Assembly (NCBI RefSeq): GCF_000203795.2
Contig: NW_006281115.1
Location: 442,988 to 506,987 of the forward strand
Direction: 5' to 3'
DNA length: 64,000 nucleotides
Origin: Batrachochytrium dendrobatidis JAM81
Lineage: Eukaryota; Chytridiomycota; Chytridiomycetes; Rhizophydiales
The notes under the pieces are model-generated. The model was not told the DNA's origin, made no database searches, and saw only the letters and a program-made list of their open reading frames with translations. Both the position numbers and the translations under genes were made by a program. Within the stretch, counting starts at the first letter, position 1. Each line of letters begins with the position of its first letter. Shown here piece after piece: positions 1-12,212 of the stretch.

Positions 1-2693
1 CTTCCAGATGGATATGATACTGATATTTCTGGTTTGCACACTTCTCTAAGTGGTGGCCAAATTCAGCGTTTAGCCATTGCTCGTGCCTATCTTGGAGCTG
101 AATCTGGAATGTTGATTTTAGACGAAGCAACAAGTGCTTTAGACACATCTACAGAACGGCTTGTCATGAACTCCTTGATCGAGTCTCGAAAAAACAAGAC
201 AATACTTTGTGTTTCCCATCGCGTTGCCTCGCTTACAGAGTTTACTCGCATTATTGTATTCAAGGAGGGGCATGTTGCCGAAGATGGATCATTTGAAAAA
301 CTAACTGAATCTCAAACAATATTCAAAACACTTTTGGAAACTCGCCAAACTAGTGCATATTCGACCACTGCAGCCATCCCACTTGTCAATACACCCACAG
401 CTGACAATAGGCATGGTTTACTCAGGAAAAGAAGTAGTGCATCTGCTGAAATACAGCCTATGGACGACTGTTCTGAAGAGCCTTTTTTGTCAAAATCAAT
501 CAATGTCAAAGGTGGAGCAAATCCAATGAAATCTGACGGACCATTCAACGAGCTATTTGATCGACTTTTTCGATCATTTCAATTTTTCAAACGTGTTTGG
601 CTGGAAACCAAACAAGAATGGCCGTATCTTCTCATTGGATACATTGGAAGTACAATAGAAGGCCTTCAATCTCCACTTCAAGGGTTTGTCATTGGAAAAG
701 TGGTTGCAGGCTATGCTTTGCCCACATCTGACCAAATTACTGCTTCTACAAACTTTTGGTCACTTGCAATGATCATTATTGGCATGTGCTCTCTGGTGGC
801 AGCTGTAATGAATGCAGTAGGATTTGGATACGCTGCATCGCGCAATATGTACAAGCTTCGCGAAAAGATCTTTCAACATGTAGTATATCAAGACATGGAA
901 TTTTTTGGTGATCCAATGTATACGCCGACAAATTTGGAGCTTGTTTTGGCAGATTCGACCGAGAAAATTGGGACTGTTTCTGGAAACTTGTTGGCTGATA
1001 TTCTAAGAAGTGTAGTGAATTTAACAGTTGGAATTTACATTGGAGTCTCAAACTCGTGGATGATGGCAGTGCTGATGGTTCTTCCATTTCCAGTGATTTT
1101 ATTGATTGGTGCCGGGTTGGCTCGCATTTCTGCCAGGCAAGTCCATGAATGCATGCACATTTGTGACTAGATTGTGGTTTTGTTTATAACTTGACATTTT
1201 GTGCATTTTTTTGATTTGATCAGGTTTGCAGAGAAATATCAAATGCTGCAGGAAAATAGTGCCAAGTTTACGTCTCAAATGATTACCAAACTTCAAACTA
1301 TTTCTTTGTTGGCAAAAGAGCGTCACTTTAGCATTCGCTATAGCGCTCTCTTGCGTGAATTTACCACAATCAACACCAAGCACCAGTTTGTAGTTTCTCT
1401 CAGCCAAGGTGTACTTGAATCCATGATTATTCTTGTTTTCAGTTTGGGACTTTTTGCTGGAGGTAATCTGATGTTGTGGGGATGGGTCACAAACGAGCGT
1501 GTACTTGTATCGCTAGTGACTTTGACACTCACTGCCGCAAGTATCAATCAGCTTTCAGCAAGTATTTCCTACGCCTTGGGACCTGCATCTGTTGCAGTAC
1601 ACGGTGTTTTTGATATTTTGGATCGCAAGCCAGTCATTACTATTGGAAATATGGATACCATGCTCCAATCGCGTGATGCTATCACTGATAAAGACCCATT
1701 CACGGGAATAGAACTTGATAATGTAACATTTTCTTATCCAAGTTATAAAAGCAGTCATTCATCCATTACCCCTGTGCTTTCACAAATCAGTATCACTATC
1801 GAACCTGGACACAAAGTTGCATTGGTAGGACCGACAGGAAGTGGCAAATCATCTGTTCTTGCACTTGTTCAACGTCTTTACGATCCTCAACACGGAACGA
1901 TTAAATTGAACAATCAATCGCTCCAATCATGGGATTTAGCATTGCTCAAAAGCCATATTGGTGTTGTTCCTCAATTTCCTGATATGTTTGACGCCTCTGT
2001 AAGACATAATATTGCATACGGGTGTTCTGGAGCTACAATCGAGACAATTGAACATGCTGCCAAGCTTGCAAATGCTCACGAGTTTATCCTAGCCTTGCCA
2101 AATGGGTATGAGACTTGCGTCGGTGAACGAGTAAGTGATCCTATCAAGTGTGGCATTAGAAATGCATTAAAATGGTGTTTGTTGAAATTTAGATATTGAC
2201 TCTATTTATTGATAGGCTAATTTACTATCTGGAGGTCAGCGACAAAGACTGGCTATTGCCCGTATATATCTTATGCAGCCATCATTGATCATTTTGGATG
2301 AGGCAACCAGGTTTGTTATACGATATATTGTTTAAAACGTTGTATTTATTATTTTCAGGTCGTCCACTTGAACTTTTTTAAATTCCGTGTATAGTGCATT
2401 GGATGCAGAAAACGAAGCAGCGGTGATTGGAGCATTGGAAACCTATTCCAGAGGTACTATATTTGTTATATCCAAAAGCGATATTTTGTGACATTATTTA
2501 AACTTTATGATTGATTCTTGTAGATTCAGGAAAGGGGTTATTGGTTGTCACACATCGTCTAGATACAATCAAAGATGCTACGTGCATTCATGTCTTGGAT
2601 CATGGCCATATTGTCTCGTCAGGAACACACGAAACGCTTTTACAACAGTCTGATTTGTACGTAAAGTTAGTTTCTAAATCTGATTCTAAATAA
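1..2693 (+). CDS. ABC transporter, ABCB (Ste6/MDR) type, 3' part
   Basis: The gene is cut by the left window edge. Proposed exons are <1-1136, 1224-2130, 2216-2310, 2395-2453 and 2524-2693, and they stay in frame to the TAA. The visible part starts inside the first nucleotide-binding domain with signature LSGGQ and Walker [13 protein letters not shown] linker follows, then a second transmembrane domain (about 1.5 kb). The second nucleotide-binding domain has Walker [10 protein letters not shown], signature LSGGQRQR (split from Walker A by an intron), Walker [14 protein letters not shown] and switch His VVTHRL. This TMD-NBD-TMD-NBD layout is that of full-length ABCB exporters such as fungal Ste6 or MDR pumps, which move peptides or hydrophobic compounds across a membrane using ATP. 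The substrate cannot be read from sequence. The first intron uses a GC donor. The gene converges on the FANCB-like gene 162 bases downstream. Confidence 0.93.
1137..1223 (+). other. GC-AG intron in the ABC transporter gene
   Basis: The donor reads AG|GCAAGT and the acceptor ATCAG|G. Only this non-canonical GC donor keeps the reading frame. It joins ...ISAR to FAEKYQ... in the second transmembrane domain. Using the GT at 1141 with the same acceptor shifts the frame. Confidence 0.75.
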
Positions 2694-2855
2694 CTGTTTG
2701 ATATGCGGGGTTCAAGCACCATCTATTCATTCGGATTTAAATATGAACAGTGTGTTTGAGAAATTCACTTTCCAGTCAAAATACATGCTTTTATTGATAA
2801 AACAATCCATATCTTTGTTGTTGGGTTGAAAGTATTGTCCAAAACATGTACAATC

Positions 2856-5548
2856 TTACAAATGAATTTCTGGAATTTCATGCACAAGTTTTGACACACA
2901 ATCAATAACCGTCTCATCATTCAAGGCAAATATATTGATTTTGATATCACGTATACTTTTTGCTAGTTGAGTATTGGATAGGGTGGCAGAGTTCAACAGA
3001 CTGAATTCAATATAATACAAGTCGCCTGTTGCACGTTGGTGAGATATATCCACGCTACATCCAAGTATTTTACCAACAATTGAAATGACTTCATCAAATG
3101 ATCTGCCGATTGAAGATGTGGGTGTCCATAGCAACGACGTTGTGGATGTACATATCAACTCTATTGAAGCTGTTTATCAATTTAAATAGTTTAGTATTTG
3201 ATGAGTAGATTGGGGCAAGTCCAACTGGTCTGAATCCATAAGTCAAGGCGAAGTATGTACTGTTCATTGCCACTTACATTGTGCTTGTGTGGTCGTTGCA
3301 GTGATCGGATACCCATATTGTAAAATTCCATCTAATGTTCTGGAATATATTGGAACTATGGCCATGCGTAGATCAGATACACGATCACGTACAGGTATAT
3401 TTACACGACACATTACATTACACATCGAGTTGGATTCCAATAATGATATAACCGATGCATTGCTGGTCAAAGTTTCTGAATATCGCGACAACTTGCCAAT
3501 CACAAAAGACACATTATATACCGTGCTACATGGGTCGATACAGTAGCTTAGTGATTGCATCTATTTATAGTTTGGATTTAATCCCTCGTGCATGTCACTT
3601 ACAGATTGGAGGTGTTTTGAATTGTGATATAAATATGAGCCTTGTATTTGTTTTTATCAACAGTGGCAGTACATTTAGTGATTTGAATTAACGGATCAGG
3701 AGTGATTTTATGATTCTCATTCAAAAGAAAATCAGGTTGAGTGAGCAATCGCATTCCAGTGTTGGGATCAACCGCGACCATGTTTTTTAAAACGATTTCC
3801 ATGCATGCTTGATCAGGTTGGATCAACTGATCCGGATCGGTTACTAGATTCCCAGCAATTCTGGAAATGTATCGTCGACCTGCCCGTAATGCACCTTGTT
3901 TGAATTCAATCTTGATCATCATAGTATCAGCACAACATATCAAACTAAAAACGCATGATATCTTGTTACCTGCTTCGATACATCCGCAACAATAGATTTG
4001 GCAAGCCCAATCTGCATCTCAAGAGTGTTTACAATTGCAGTTTGAATGTGACTATTTGGAATGTTTATACTATTGTTTTCAACCTTGGTTGATGAGGATT
4101 GTTTGATTGAGTGCATGTAAACTTTGGTTTGCAATAATCCTGCATCCTCAACGTTCGACTTTGGAATCTCGACAATACTCCAGGAACAGTTTCTGATTAT
4201 GCATGCTTGAAATGATGAAAATACTAGAATATATGCAATTTCGAGTCAAAATGTAGTACACATCAATCTGATATTTTTAAATCAATTTGGGACCAAAACA
4301 TACCTTGAGATAATATGCCATTGCTGAATATCGCAACAGTTTCGGATGTCAAAACAATAACATATTGTCTGGAAATGATCTGGCTAAACACAATGTTTAT
4401 TCATTACAAATGAACTCATTTTACCCAAAAGCAAGTTATAGTAAAAGTAACATACCATTTGGAGTTGGGCAGATCTAGCCTCAAGTTTTTTAAATCTGCA
4501 GTCCAGTCTAATTTGTCACGAAAGAATACGACCAAAGTTCCCAATCTAGTCAATGCAGCAAATACGAACTCGGATTTTCCCATTCGAGGCAAGACAGAGA
4601 TATGAATTACAAAATCTGTCATGTAGTCTGGCACACCCATTACATCCAAACTTTTGGGCTCGACCGAGTAATGATCCTGTAACTCATTTATATTAAATAC
4701 CATGCGTTTAATCAAAGTCTGGTCTTGAGAAACCTGCTTGATTAAAAAATGGATAGATTCTTGACGAATATCTGACCAGCATCCTATGATTTGATTGGGA
4801 TGCCATGGTAATTTTACCGAGACTAATTCGCGGGATCCTGGAAATGTTTGATATATAAGGATAGCATTATCCGTGGAGTAAATGAGAGCAACAGGACCAT
4901 CCAGAAGCTCATTTTTCAAAAAATTGTTTGAATCAGGAGTGAATATACGGGAATCCAGCGATATTGAAAGAATAGCAGTGTTTTCACTAGCCAAAGGATC
5001 TGCAAGTATTATCAAATGCAGTGTATCATTTGTTTTTGCCAATATACATGGAAGATTCCTAATTACATGCTGATGAATAAACAGTACATTTGCTATGTAA
5101 TGGTTGATTCAGCATCAACTTACATTCCTGATGCCGTGTCATATAAAGATTTGGCATTTAATATTTCGTACTGCTCATTAACAATAAAAGATGAATGCAT
5201 TGAATAAATGGATTGTTACAGCAAGATCTCTATTTCTCATACCTGCGTTGTGCCAGACACCCGCTCTGAGATTGGAAGCTTGACAGTAAATTTATTATTA
5301 AATTGAATGATTGAGTCTGGACTAAATACACTATTTTTGGGGAGTTGACCAGAAAAGAATTGGATAGTGGATTTACTTGAATCGAGAATACATTGAATCA
5401 ACTGAGATTCACAGATTAGCCAAGATGTATGGGTATTGAAACTAGAGGTTGAACAAGACAGTGTAGAGTTTAGCGATGCATTTCTTTTGCGATGTTCAAG
5501 AATTGATTGACTGATTGGACTGGTTGCATTCGTTGTAATATTCTTCAT
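2856..5548 (-). CDS. FANCB: FANCB-like Fanconi anemia core-complex protein
   Basis: Eight exons, read on the minus strand: 5243-5548, 5124-5170, 4456-5058, 4304-4383, 3970-4223, 3603-3910, 3278-3546, 2856-3169. They give an unbroken 726-residue protein with GT-AG introns at every join. No simple motif identifies it. The N-terminal half looks like a beta-propeller, with short hydrophobic strands. Two short stretches, SGMNLPCIL and LLDGPVALI, occur with the order and spacing I recall from animal FANCB. Later segments (FVFAALTRLGTLVVFF and the C-terminal SIELICTST) also fit that family. FANCB forms the scaffold, with FANCL and FAAP100, of the ubiquitin ligase that modifies FANCD2-FANCI during repair of DNA crosslinks. 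The assignment is from remembered family features and is moderate. Length is shorter than the vertebrate protein. The alternative is another propeller protein. Confidence 0.55.
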
Positions 5549-6007
5549 TATCCGATACGTAACACTAATAACTTTTTGATTAAATTTGATGCAAAATCAC
5601 CAATAAATTGCCTGAATTTATAGTAACGATCTCACGTGATGATGTTGAGATTTACACTCGAATGTTTTTATAGAAAATCTTGGTCAAACAACAATTTAAA
5701 TAAAAAACTGAAGCCAGAGCTTGATTGACATCTAGACTGTTTAGACTTGTTTAATCACACTAATGAAGCTTAGATCAAGGTTTGTTTACGATCAGCTACA
5801 TTTATACAATGTATATTCATCCAGTGATTCTGCTGTTATTTTTACAACTATTTTAGTTTGAAAAATAAGAGCCAAATGAATGATTGTTGAGCAAAATAGT
5901 TTCTGGATTAGCCAGTAGCCTTGAACCATTGCAACTGATATAAAACAAAAACAAAAGCAGAAATCACTGTATATTTGCAAATTCAAGCTGGTAAATAAGT
6001 GGATAAG
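5549..6007. other. Intergenic, no gene seen
   Basis: AT-rich stretch between the start of the FANCB-like gene and the end of the ubiquilin gene. It should hold the FANCB-like promoter. I see no convincing ORF, RNA gene or repeat. Confidence 0.5.
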
Positions 6008-7335
6008 CTATTGAGTACCAGGAGGGTGAGAAAACAGCCATTCAATGGCGGCTTCCACATTACCGCCAGTAAGTGTGAGTGCTCGTACATTCTCTGATGG
6101 ACTGTAAAATCCCATATCTTGAAGTTGACGAAGTTGAACTTGATAAACTTCTTCTGGTGGACGCGTTGGTTGTCCAGGTGTAACATTTGCACCACTTTGA
6201 CCGCCCATCAACATTTGCATCATTCCAGGGTTAAACATAGGAAGTGGAGGGAACGTGGTAGGATTGGGTTGGGTTGAACTGGGGGTAGAACGATCACCCA
6301 TGGCAGTTGTCGATGCTGGTTGTGATTGTCCATGCATTCCAAAAGGATTTCCGCCCATGCCTTGCATACCGCCCATATTAGCACTCATTTGCATCATCTG
6401 TTGCATGACTTGTGGGTTCGATACCATGGATCTAAACTGATCGCTTTGCATGATCTGACGCATTTCAGGAGTCATCATGCCAGCAAGTTGTGGATTCATG
6501 GAGATTAATGATTCCATGATTTGGGGGTTGGCCATCATTTGACTGAGCATTCCCATCATTGCTGGATCTTGCATCATCGAATCCATTCCAGGCATTCCAG
6601 GCATACCAGGCATACTGCCGCCTCCAAAAGCAGCAAATGGATTGGCACCAGCGTTGGCAGCAAATGGATTACCTAATGGCGCAGTGCGAGATCCGGGCTG
6701 ATCTGTTGGAGTGGTTGCAAAAGCATTAGTGGATGGCTGAGTAGGAGTTGGCGTAGAAGGAGTTCCAGCAGCAGAAGGAGAAACAGTTCCTGGAGGTCTG
6801 CTGCCTCTTACCATGTGTAGACTAGAAATAATGTTGAATATTTAATATGAAGATTAGTCGAGTGATTGCTCGCACCATCCAATGATTGATCAATACATGA
6901 ATGTGCTAGGGTAAACTAGCATAAACTGTTGAATGACATAACTCCAGTTTAGAGAATTATACAGCTGAAATAGTACAAGACATATCTAAGCCATAATACC
7001 GTAGTTTACAGCTCAGAGCATCTATTGTTCAACTAGTGTCCAATTTTGACAATTTAACAAGACTCTTGAATACATAAAAATAAAACCAGCACATACGTGG
7101 CAGAGTCAGAAACTTTGTAGACAGACAACATGTCAGGATCTTTAAGTACTTTTCCAGAATAGATGAGGCGCATGGTTTCAGCAGATACATTCGTAGAACC
7201 TTCAGATTGAAGTAAATGAGCAGTGATTTTATTTTTCAAATCAAGAACTGTGTCGGTTTGAGGGTCAATTGTTAGAGTGAAAGCCGCCTCGTTGGAACAT
7301 TTAATCTTGATGGAAATATCTTTCGAAACCGACAT
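6008..7335 (-). CDS. DSK2: Ubiquilin / Dsk2 ubiquitin shuttle factor
   Basis: Two exons, 7097-7335 and 6008-6821, separated by a 275-nt intron, encode 350 residues. Residues 1-80 form a ubiquitin-like domain (ISIKIKCSNEAAFTLTI... MRLIYSGKVLKD), which continues across the splice into LHMVRGSRPP. The middle contains Met/Asn/Gln-rich STI1-type helices (MSQMMANPQIMESLISMNPQ, MVSNPQVMQQMMQM) and a Gly-Met-Pro repeat. The C-terminal 45 residues are a UBA domain (LRQLQDMGFYSPSENVRAL, then GGNVEAAIEWLF). Proteins of this layout bind ubiquitinated clients by the UBA and the proteasome by the UBL, delivering substrates for degradation in cytosol and nucleus, and help ER-associated degradation. Length matches yeast Dsk2 (about 370 residues). 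It is a strong call. Confidence 0.95.
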
Positions 7336-7757
7336 TTTGATTCTGCAGCAAGAAACGCCGAATTGTCAAGAATTCAATTTGACATTTAGTCCCGTGACTG
7401 CAAGATTCTGTCACGTTACTAGTATTCACTTGTTTGTGATTGGATTGACTGCAGTCAAGATTGCTGATCTATATCAGACAAGAGTAATTCAACTATATTT
7501 CAGTCACTGATTCTTGCTTTGAAATAAATAATGGTTAAACACTTGTTGCATTTTTCTATTTCAAATTGATTGCATGGTCTTTAGATACTCTTAGTCCAGT
7601 GCGTGGAATTGCTTGTCGCACAAAACCATTTTTTATTATACTAAAATGTATTAGCTGGTGAATGATTCAACATAGTTATAAGCACGGGACTCAATCCGTA
7701 TTAAACGATAAAAATTTGGCATATAATGCTCTCAAGTTTAAGTTTAATTGCGTGCTT
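7336..7757. other. Intergenic with a weak dispersed-repeat motif
   Basis: No gene seen. Around 7521-7570 a stretch resembles the 5' end of the dispersed element described at 10.9, 12.5 and 18.2 kb (AAATAATGGTTAAA followed by a TTGTT..TTTTC run). The copy is poor and the match may be chance. Confidence 0.3.
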
Positions 7758-10537
7758 TTAAAATTTGAGAAGTCTTTTTGGTGTTTTCATCAATGGAGTA
7801 GAATCGCTTTTGGTAAGCTTAAGCTTGTTCCCGGCACTGCTCCCGAGTTGGCTAGATGAAAGCAATTCAGTTTCCTTGTTGCCATGAATTTTAGACGGCC
7901 AGTCATATTTCGATGCAATCGGTCCATAAGCAACAATATCCAATAGTTGTGTCGCCACGCCTCCAATATACAGCAATCTTTCAAGTTATCAGAGTATTTC
8001 AAAAAATATCACATTAGATTATGCCCAAAATCCAATAATAAAGCAATCATGTTTACCCAATATAGCCACTCGATATAACCTTGACACAATAAATGAACAT
8101 GGCTAGTGTATGGAACAGATTGTTACGATTCTACATAAAACATTTCAAAAGTATAAGCCAGTAGTATACAACACAATCTGACAATAAAACAAACTCAACT
8201 GGATGCAGATCCCAAATCGTATTCTCGACTACAAGTTGATAGTGAGCGGGCCATTTAGATTGCTCACGAATCATGTAAATGGGCAACAGACCTAAATGAT
8301 AGATTAGCCTTGTTCAAAAAGTATTCAAAATTTCTATACTTACTCGGCTTGGCACCAGATGGCAAAAAATGCTTGTCAGTAAATCCTCGATACTTGTGTG
8401 GTTCTAGAATCATGATTTTTTCGTCCAAATACTTGCAAAACAAATGCATGATGATTTCTGCATCTGATGGGTAAACATCATGGTTCCATTGCTTTCCCTT
8501 CCAGGTTTGTCCTCCGTTCCATTTGTACTGAGCAAGGCAGCTTCCAGTTGCAAGTACTATTAATACCAAATATGTAAGCAACATACTCAATGTAAAATCA
8601 TCAATAAACTGAAATCGAAAGACAGTACCTTTAATACGATATATGATATAGTCCCTGGATGAATATTTGCCGACAGCAAGATATCCTTCCAATATAACGC
8701 GTTCTTTAACCATGGGTTCCTATACAAATCTAGTGTTGGTAGCAGAAATCAATACAAGCAGTTCAGTTTAAACTAGCAGGATATTACCAGAGGTAGTTGA
8801 TCAGCCAATTGCTGTAAAGTTTGAGGTGCTGCAGAAGGTTGATTAGGCTGAGTAGCTGCTTGTACACCTCTGCCAAACAATGGTGTTTGCGTGGTATTGG
8901 GTAGTCCAAAATAGTTGGTAGGTTTTACTGTATTAGTCATTCCAGCTGATACAACAGGTTCCTTGATCTGAACTCCTTCAATGGGTGACATGACGCTGCA
9001 AGAAAGATGGCTTAGTCCAGCAGTGGTCAGTAGTTGATCTACAGCATCAATACGCTCAACCAACTGAGCAAGTAGATGGGTTGCCAACCACTTTTCAGAT
9101 GGATTCAAAATGTAAGAAAATAGTCGAATATGTAATACAAACTGGCGAATTGAACGGACTGGATTAAATACCTTGCGAATTTCTTCAGCCCATTTATCAA
9201 TATAATGACCAGTTTTCCATTCTTTGAGAGTTTTTGTAGGTTCTCGAACAACCAGTCCATCTTCAATGATTTCCTTATCCATCAGATTCACGGTAGGTTT
9301 TACAGCATGTTGAAACTGAGATATTGTTGAAGTAGAAGCTCCAAGCGACATTGTGAATGGATTTTTGACTGTGGAAGCGAGTTGATCGTCTTGATTGTCG
9401 CCATCAAGTAAAGAATTCAAGTCCATACGATCATGAATCATGGGTATTTCTTTTCTCACTAAACATGGTGATATAAGATATAAGATTAAAAAGCTTGATG
9501 GTTTAAGCATCACTACTGGAATAGTATATGGACTTACTGGGAGATCCACGAAGCATAAATGGTTTGACAACAGTGTTGCGAGTAAGTGACAAATGAGAAC
9601 CAAAAGTTGAAGCCAAGACATTGTTATTAAAAGAGTTTTCGGTTTCAGATCTGGGACTCGTATAGACTTTCCGAGGAGAAACAAGTGGACGAACTAAGCC
9701 AATTATTGTTAGTGTTGGCATGACTCGACAACATTGACGTGATGATATTACCTGGTGACCATGCTTCACCACGAGATTCTACCAGAGATTGTTCATAGCC
9801 TTGATGAGATGATTGAGTAGTACTATTAGATATGATAGACGTTGACTTGGATTGATCAGGCCAGAGATATTTTGCAGAGATTGCAATGATATTGAGTAAA
9901 AAGACGGATATAAAAAACAGAATAGCTAAATCATGAATAGTCAGTAAGAACCAAACATCAAATTTATATTTACAACGCATGAATCAATACAAGTTATTTC
10001 GACTTACATCCAGTCAAGACAGTTGCAGGATATCGAAGGGGATAAGCGTCATAACCACTAAATGAATAAGAATTGAACAGTACTATTAGTACTATTAACA
10101 CTATTAGCACTATTAGAACAACTGACATTCGATTACCTAAGAAACAGCAGAATCGATGCAATCAAAACAACACAGAGAGCTGCAGCATTTTTTTTAAAAC
10201 GAGTGCGATCCAAGTCAGAAAGAACTAAACGAGCACGCAATGCAAGCATTCCAGTAAGAGTTGATGAAACATTTTTAGAATTCTGTTTAACATGAGTGAT
10301 AATGTTATCCGTAATAGGAGTAGATCCGACAGTATTGGTATATCTGTTGGATTTTTCAGAAGAAACTCCAATTGGAGAAGCAGCAAGAGAATCCATTTTT
10401 GGAGTTGTATTAAAAGTCTCGACATGAGTACGACGTTTAACAGGAGTTAAATGAACAGGAACTCTGTCCAATGGCTCAATAACTGTCATGTTAATAATAG
10501 ATGAAATGTCAAAACTGTTTTCAATAATCAACTCCAC
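7758..10537 (-). CDS. TMEM209: TMEM209-like nuclear envelope/ER membrane protein
   Basis: Ten exons on the minus strand: 10137-10537, 10008-10057, 9752-9925, 9538-9693, 8788-9458, 8629-8719, 8344-8556, 8200-8291, 8057-8130, 7758-7977. They give 713 residues in frame. Two transmembrane helices lie near residues 118-134 (AAALCVVLIASILLFLR) and 151-172 (ILFFISVFLLNIIAISA). A disordered linker with SPRKVYTSPRS follows. The conserved C-terminal region has YPSDAEIIMHLFCKYLDEKI, then QSKWPAHYQLVVENTIW and NNLFHTLAMFIYCVK. This order is that of the TMEM209 / cytochrome-b561 N-terminal-like family (Pfam CytochromB561_N). The human member sits in the nuclear envelope and associates with a nucleoporin. 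The donor after residue LHP (GTTGAG) is the weakest join. Start codons at residues 1 and 17 are both possible. Confidence 0.87.
10079..10118. repeat. ACTATTA minisatellite in TMEM209 intron 1
   Basis: Five imperfect 9-base units of the type TACTATTAG/ACTATTAAC/ACTATTAGC lie in the first intron of the TMEM209-like gene. Such a run can vary in length between strains. Confidence 0.8.
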
Positions 10538-10569
10538 GTGGATTCAACTTCTTGCTGTCAACCACTGCA

Positions 10570-10880
10570 ATGTTCATGTTCGGATTTGGAACTCTCTTTT
10601 ATGTCACTCTGATGGTCGTCAATGCCATTGCTGTCCTTCATGAAGAACGGTTTCTTGCTAGAAGTATGTTTTGTTTGTTGTTGTGTTGGAAATCAACTTC
10701 TAACTCATGTGTTTAGTTGGACTGTCGGTTTCTCAAGCTGCTTATCAGCAACAAGGTGGTGATCCAAACTCAATCAAACTCAAACTGGTCAATCTGATTG
10801 CTGCTGTTCGTACTCTACTTCGTATTCCTCTAGTTGCTCTAAATATTGTTGTTATTATATATGAACTCATATTGGGCTAG
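10570..10880 (+). CDS. YOS1: Yos1 / IER3IP1 ER-Golgi transport protein
   Basis: Two exons, 10570-10663 and 10717-10880, joined by a 53-nt GTATGT...TTTAG intron, encode 85 residues. It is too short to stand out as an ORF. The diagnostic block NAIAVLHEERFLAR near residue 18 is the hallmark of Yos1/IER3IP1. After the splice come IGLSVSQ, a short loop and KLKLVNLIAAVRTLLRIPL. Two hydrophobic helices, one at each end (FGTLFYVTLMVV and VALNIVVIIYELILG), match the family, as does the length (about 80-85). In yeast Yos1 works with Yip1 and Yif1 in COPII vesicle budding from the ER. Its ATG lies only 32 bases from the TMEM209 start on the other strand, so the two genes must share a promoter or overlap in their 5' leaders. 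Confidence 0.95.
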
Positions 10881-12044
10881 TTTATGAATCTATCACTACT
10901 TATATCCACATAGAATGGATGTCTTGTATTCCGTTTTGGAATAAATGATTAAATATTCGTTGTTTTCCTATTACACATTGACTAATAGATAACTTCATAC
11001 AAACTATACTTTTAAACAGAATTTCTCTCTTTTTGATAATCTTGTATCAACAAGTTTAAAACTAAATTGGATTCAACTGTTTTCAAACTCCACTTTATAT
11101 TCTAATCTCATACATTCGCGATCTAATTCAAGTGAACAGTCTCGAGAATGCAATTGCTGTTTCCATGCTAACCACCAGGAAAATCACAAATAAGTTGAAA
11201 CTCTTCATGAAATGGTTTACTATGCAATGTGACACTCGTATCTAGTGCTCCATTTCACGCAAATATGACTAGATCTCAAGGCTGTTATGCTTGTGATTTA
11301 AAATATCATCATTGATAGCATTGCATTCAAGTAGATGGAATCAATGAGAGAATCCGAAATCACAACTAGCAACAATAGAAACGGATGTATTTTTTGATTA
11401 TATAGAAAATTCGACTTTTATCATGTTTTGGAAACATCCAGACAGTATTAGACAAGCTGCTGCTGCATTTAAACAGGGTTAGGGTTTGTAAAATTGCACG
11501 ACTGTTTTGGGTTGGTGCAAGACTAGGTGAAATGCTCAAGATTGTGTCAACAGGATCAATACCCATATCAACAAACAGCCACCACTAGATCGAATACACG
11601 CCATTCTATATTGAATCAAAAAGAGCTGTAGATTGTTCAACAAACTGATCGTGATGCAGGAAATGCGGTTAATAGATGTTACTGCCATTCAAATCAGCGG
11701 ACAATCTGCCAATATTGAAAACAACATTACTAAGGATGACAGTTTTTCATTTATCTCGCCATTCTTGTTGAGCACTAGTTGTGACACATACAATTAAAAT
11801 AGGTTTCAAGTGGCAATCAATCACTACTGCTATTTACTAAACTATGCTTTGATTTATGCTCAAATATATTGGTGCATTTTTGTGATGTTGCCGATTTGTC
11901 CTATTCATGCTGTGGCAATCAGTCGCCATAACATGAATGGTTTAGCCACTGTAAGCCACTCAGCAATATTTAAACTCGAAGCCTTTTATTTCTTCCCTCC
12001 CAAGTATTACTTTTATTAACAGTTAAACTTGTTTTAAAGCTATC
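10881..12044. other. Intergenic with dispersed repeat copy A
   Basis: No convincing gene. A diverged repeat copy occupies about 10927-11270. It begins with AATGATTAAATATTCGTTG, contains a central block ending TCGAGAATGCAATTGCTG, and ends with CCATTTCACGCAAATATGAC. Equivalent blocks in the same order occur near 12474-12716 and 18236-18590. The rest, 11270-12044, includes the promoter of the small secreted protein at 12045. Confidence 0.55.
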
Positions 12045-12212
12045 ATGAATCCACTTCACATCATCCTTTGCATCTATGGTGTCATTACCACTGCGCTCGC
12101 TCTTGTAATACCAGATGTGTCCAATGGCGGTTTCACAGGCGTGTCTGCTGGGAAACCTCTCTTCCCTAACAACAATCCGTATGACCCACCAAGGAGAGAG
12201 GATTCTCCATAA
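12045..12212 (+). CDS. Small secreted peptide, 55 residues
   Basis: A short ORF opens with MNPLHIILCIYGVITTALAL, a good signal peptide (short N region, 15-residue hydrophobic core, A-L-A cleavage context). A mature part of about 35 residues follows, rich in Gly, Asn and Pro (GGFTGVSAGKPLFPNNNPYD), with no cysteine and an acidic/basic tail PPRREDSP. I recognise no family. The next secreted gene, 0.85 kb downstream on the same strand, also begins its mature part with an ...IIP/VIP motif right after the signal. That suggests a small cluster of secreted products. Expression is unproven and a chance ORF cannot be excluded, but the signal peptide is better than chance usually gives. Confidence 0.5.
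   Translation: MNPLHIILCIYGVITTALALVIPDVSNGGFTGVSAGKPLFPNNNPYDPPRREDSP

Noticed and set aside
2359..2394. Earlier acceptor (TTTTCAG at 2352-2358) in the third ABC transporter intron
   Set aside because: It brings a stop codon within four codons; the acceptor ending at 2394 restores Walker B SALDA.
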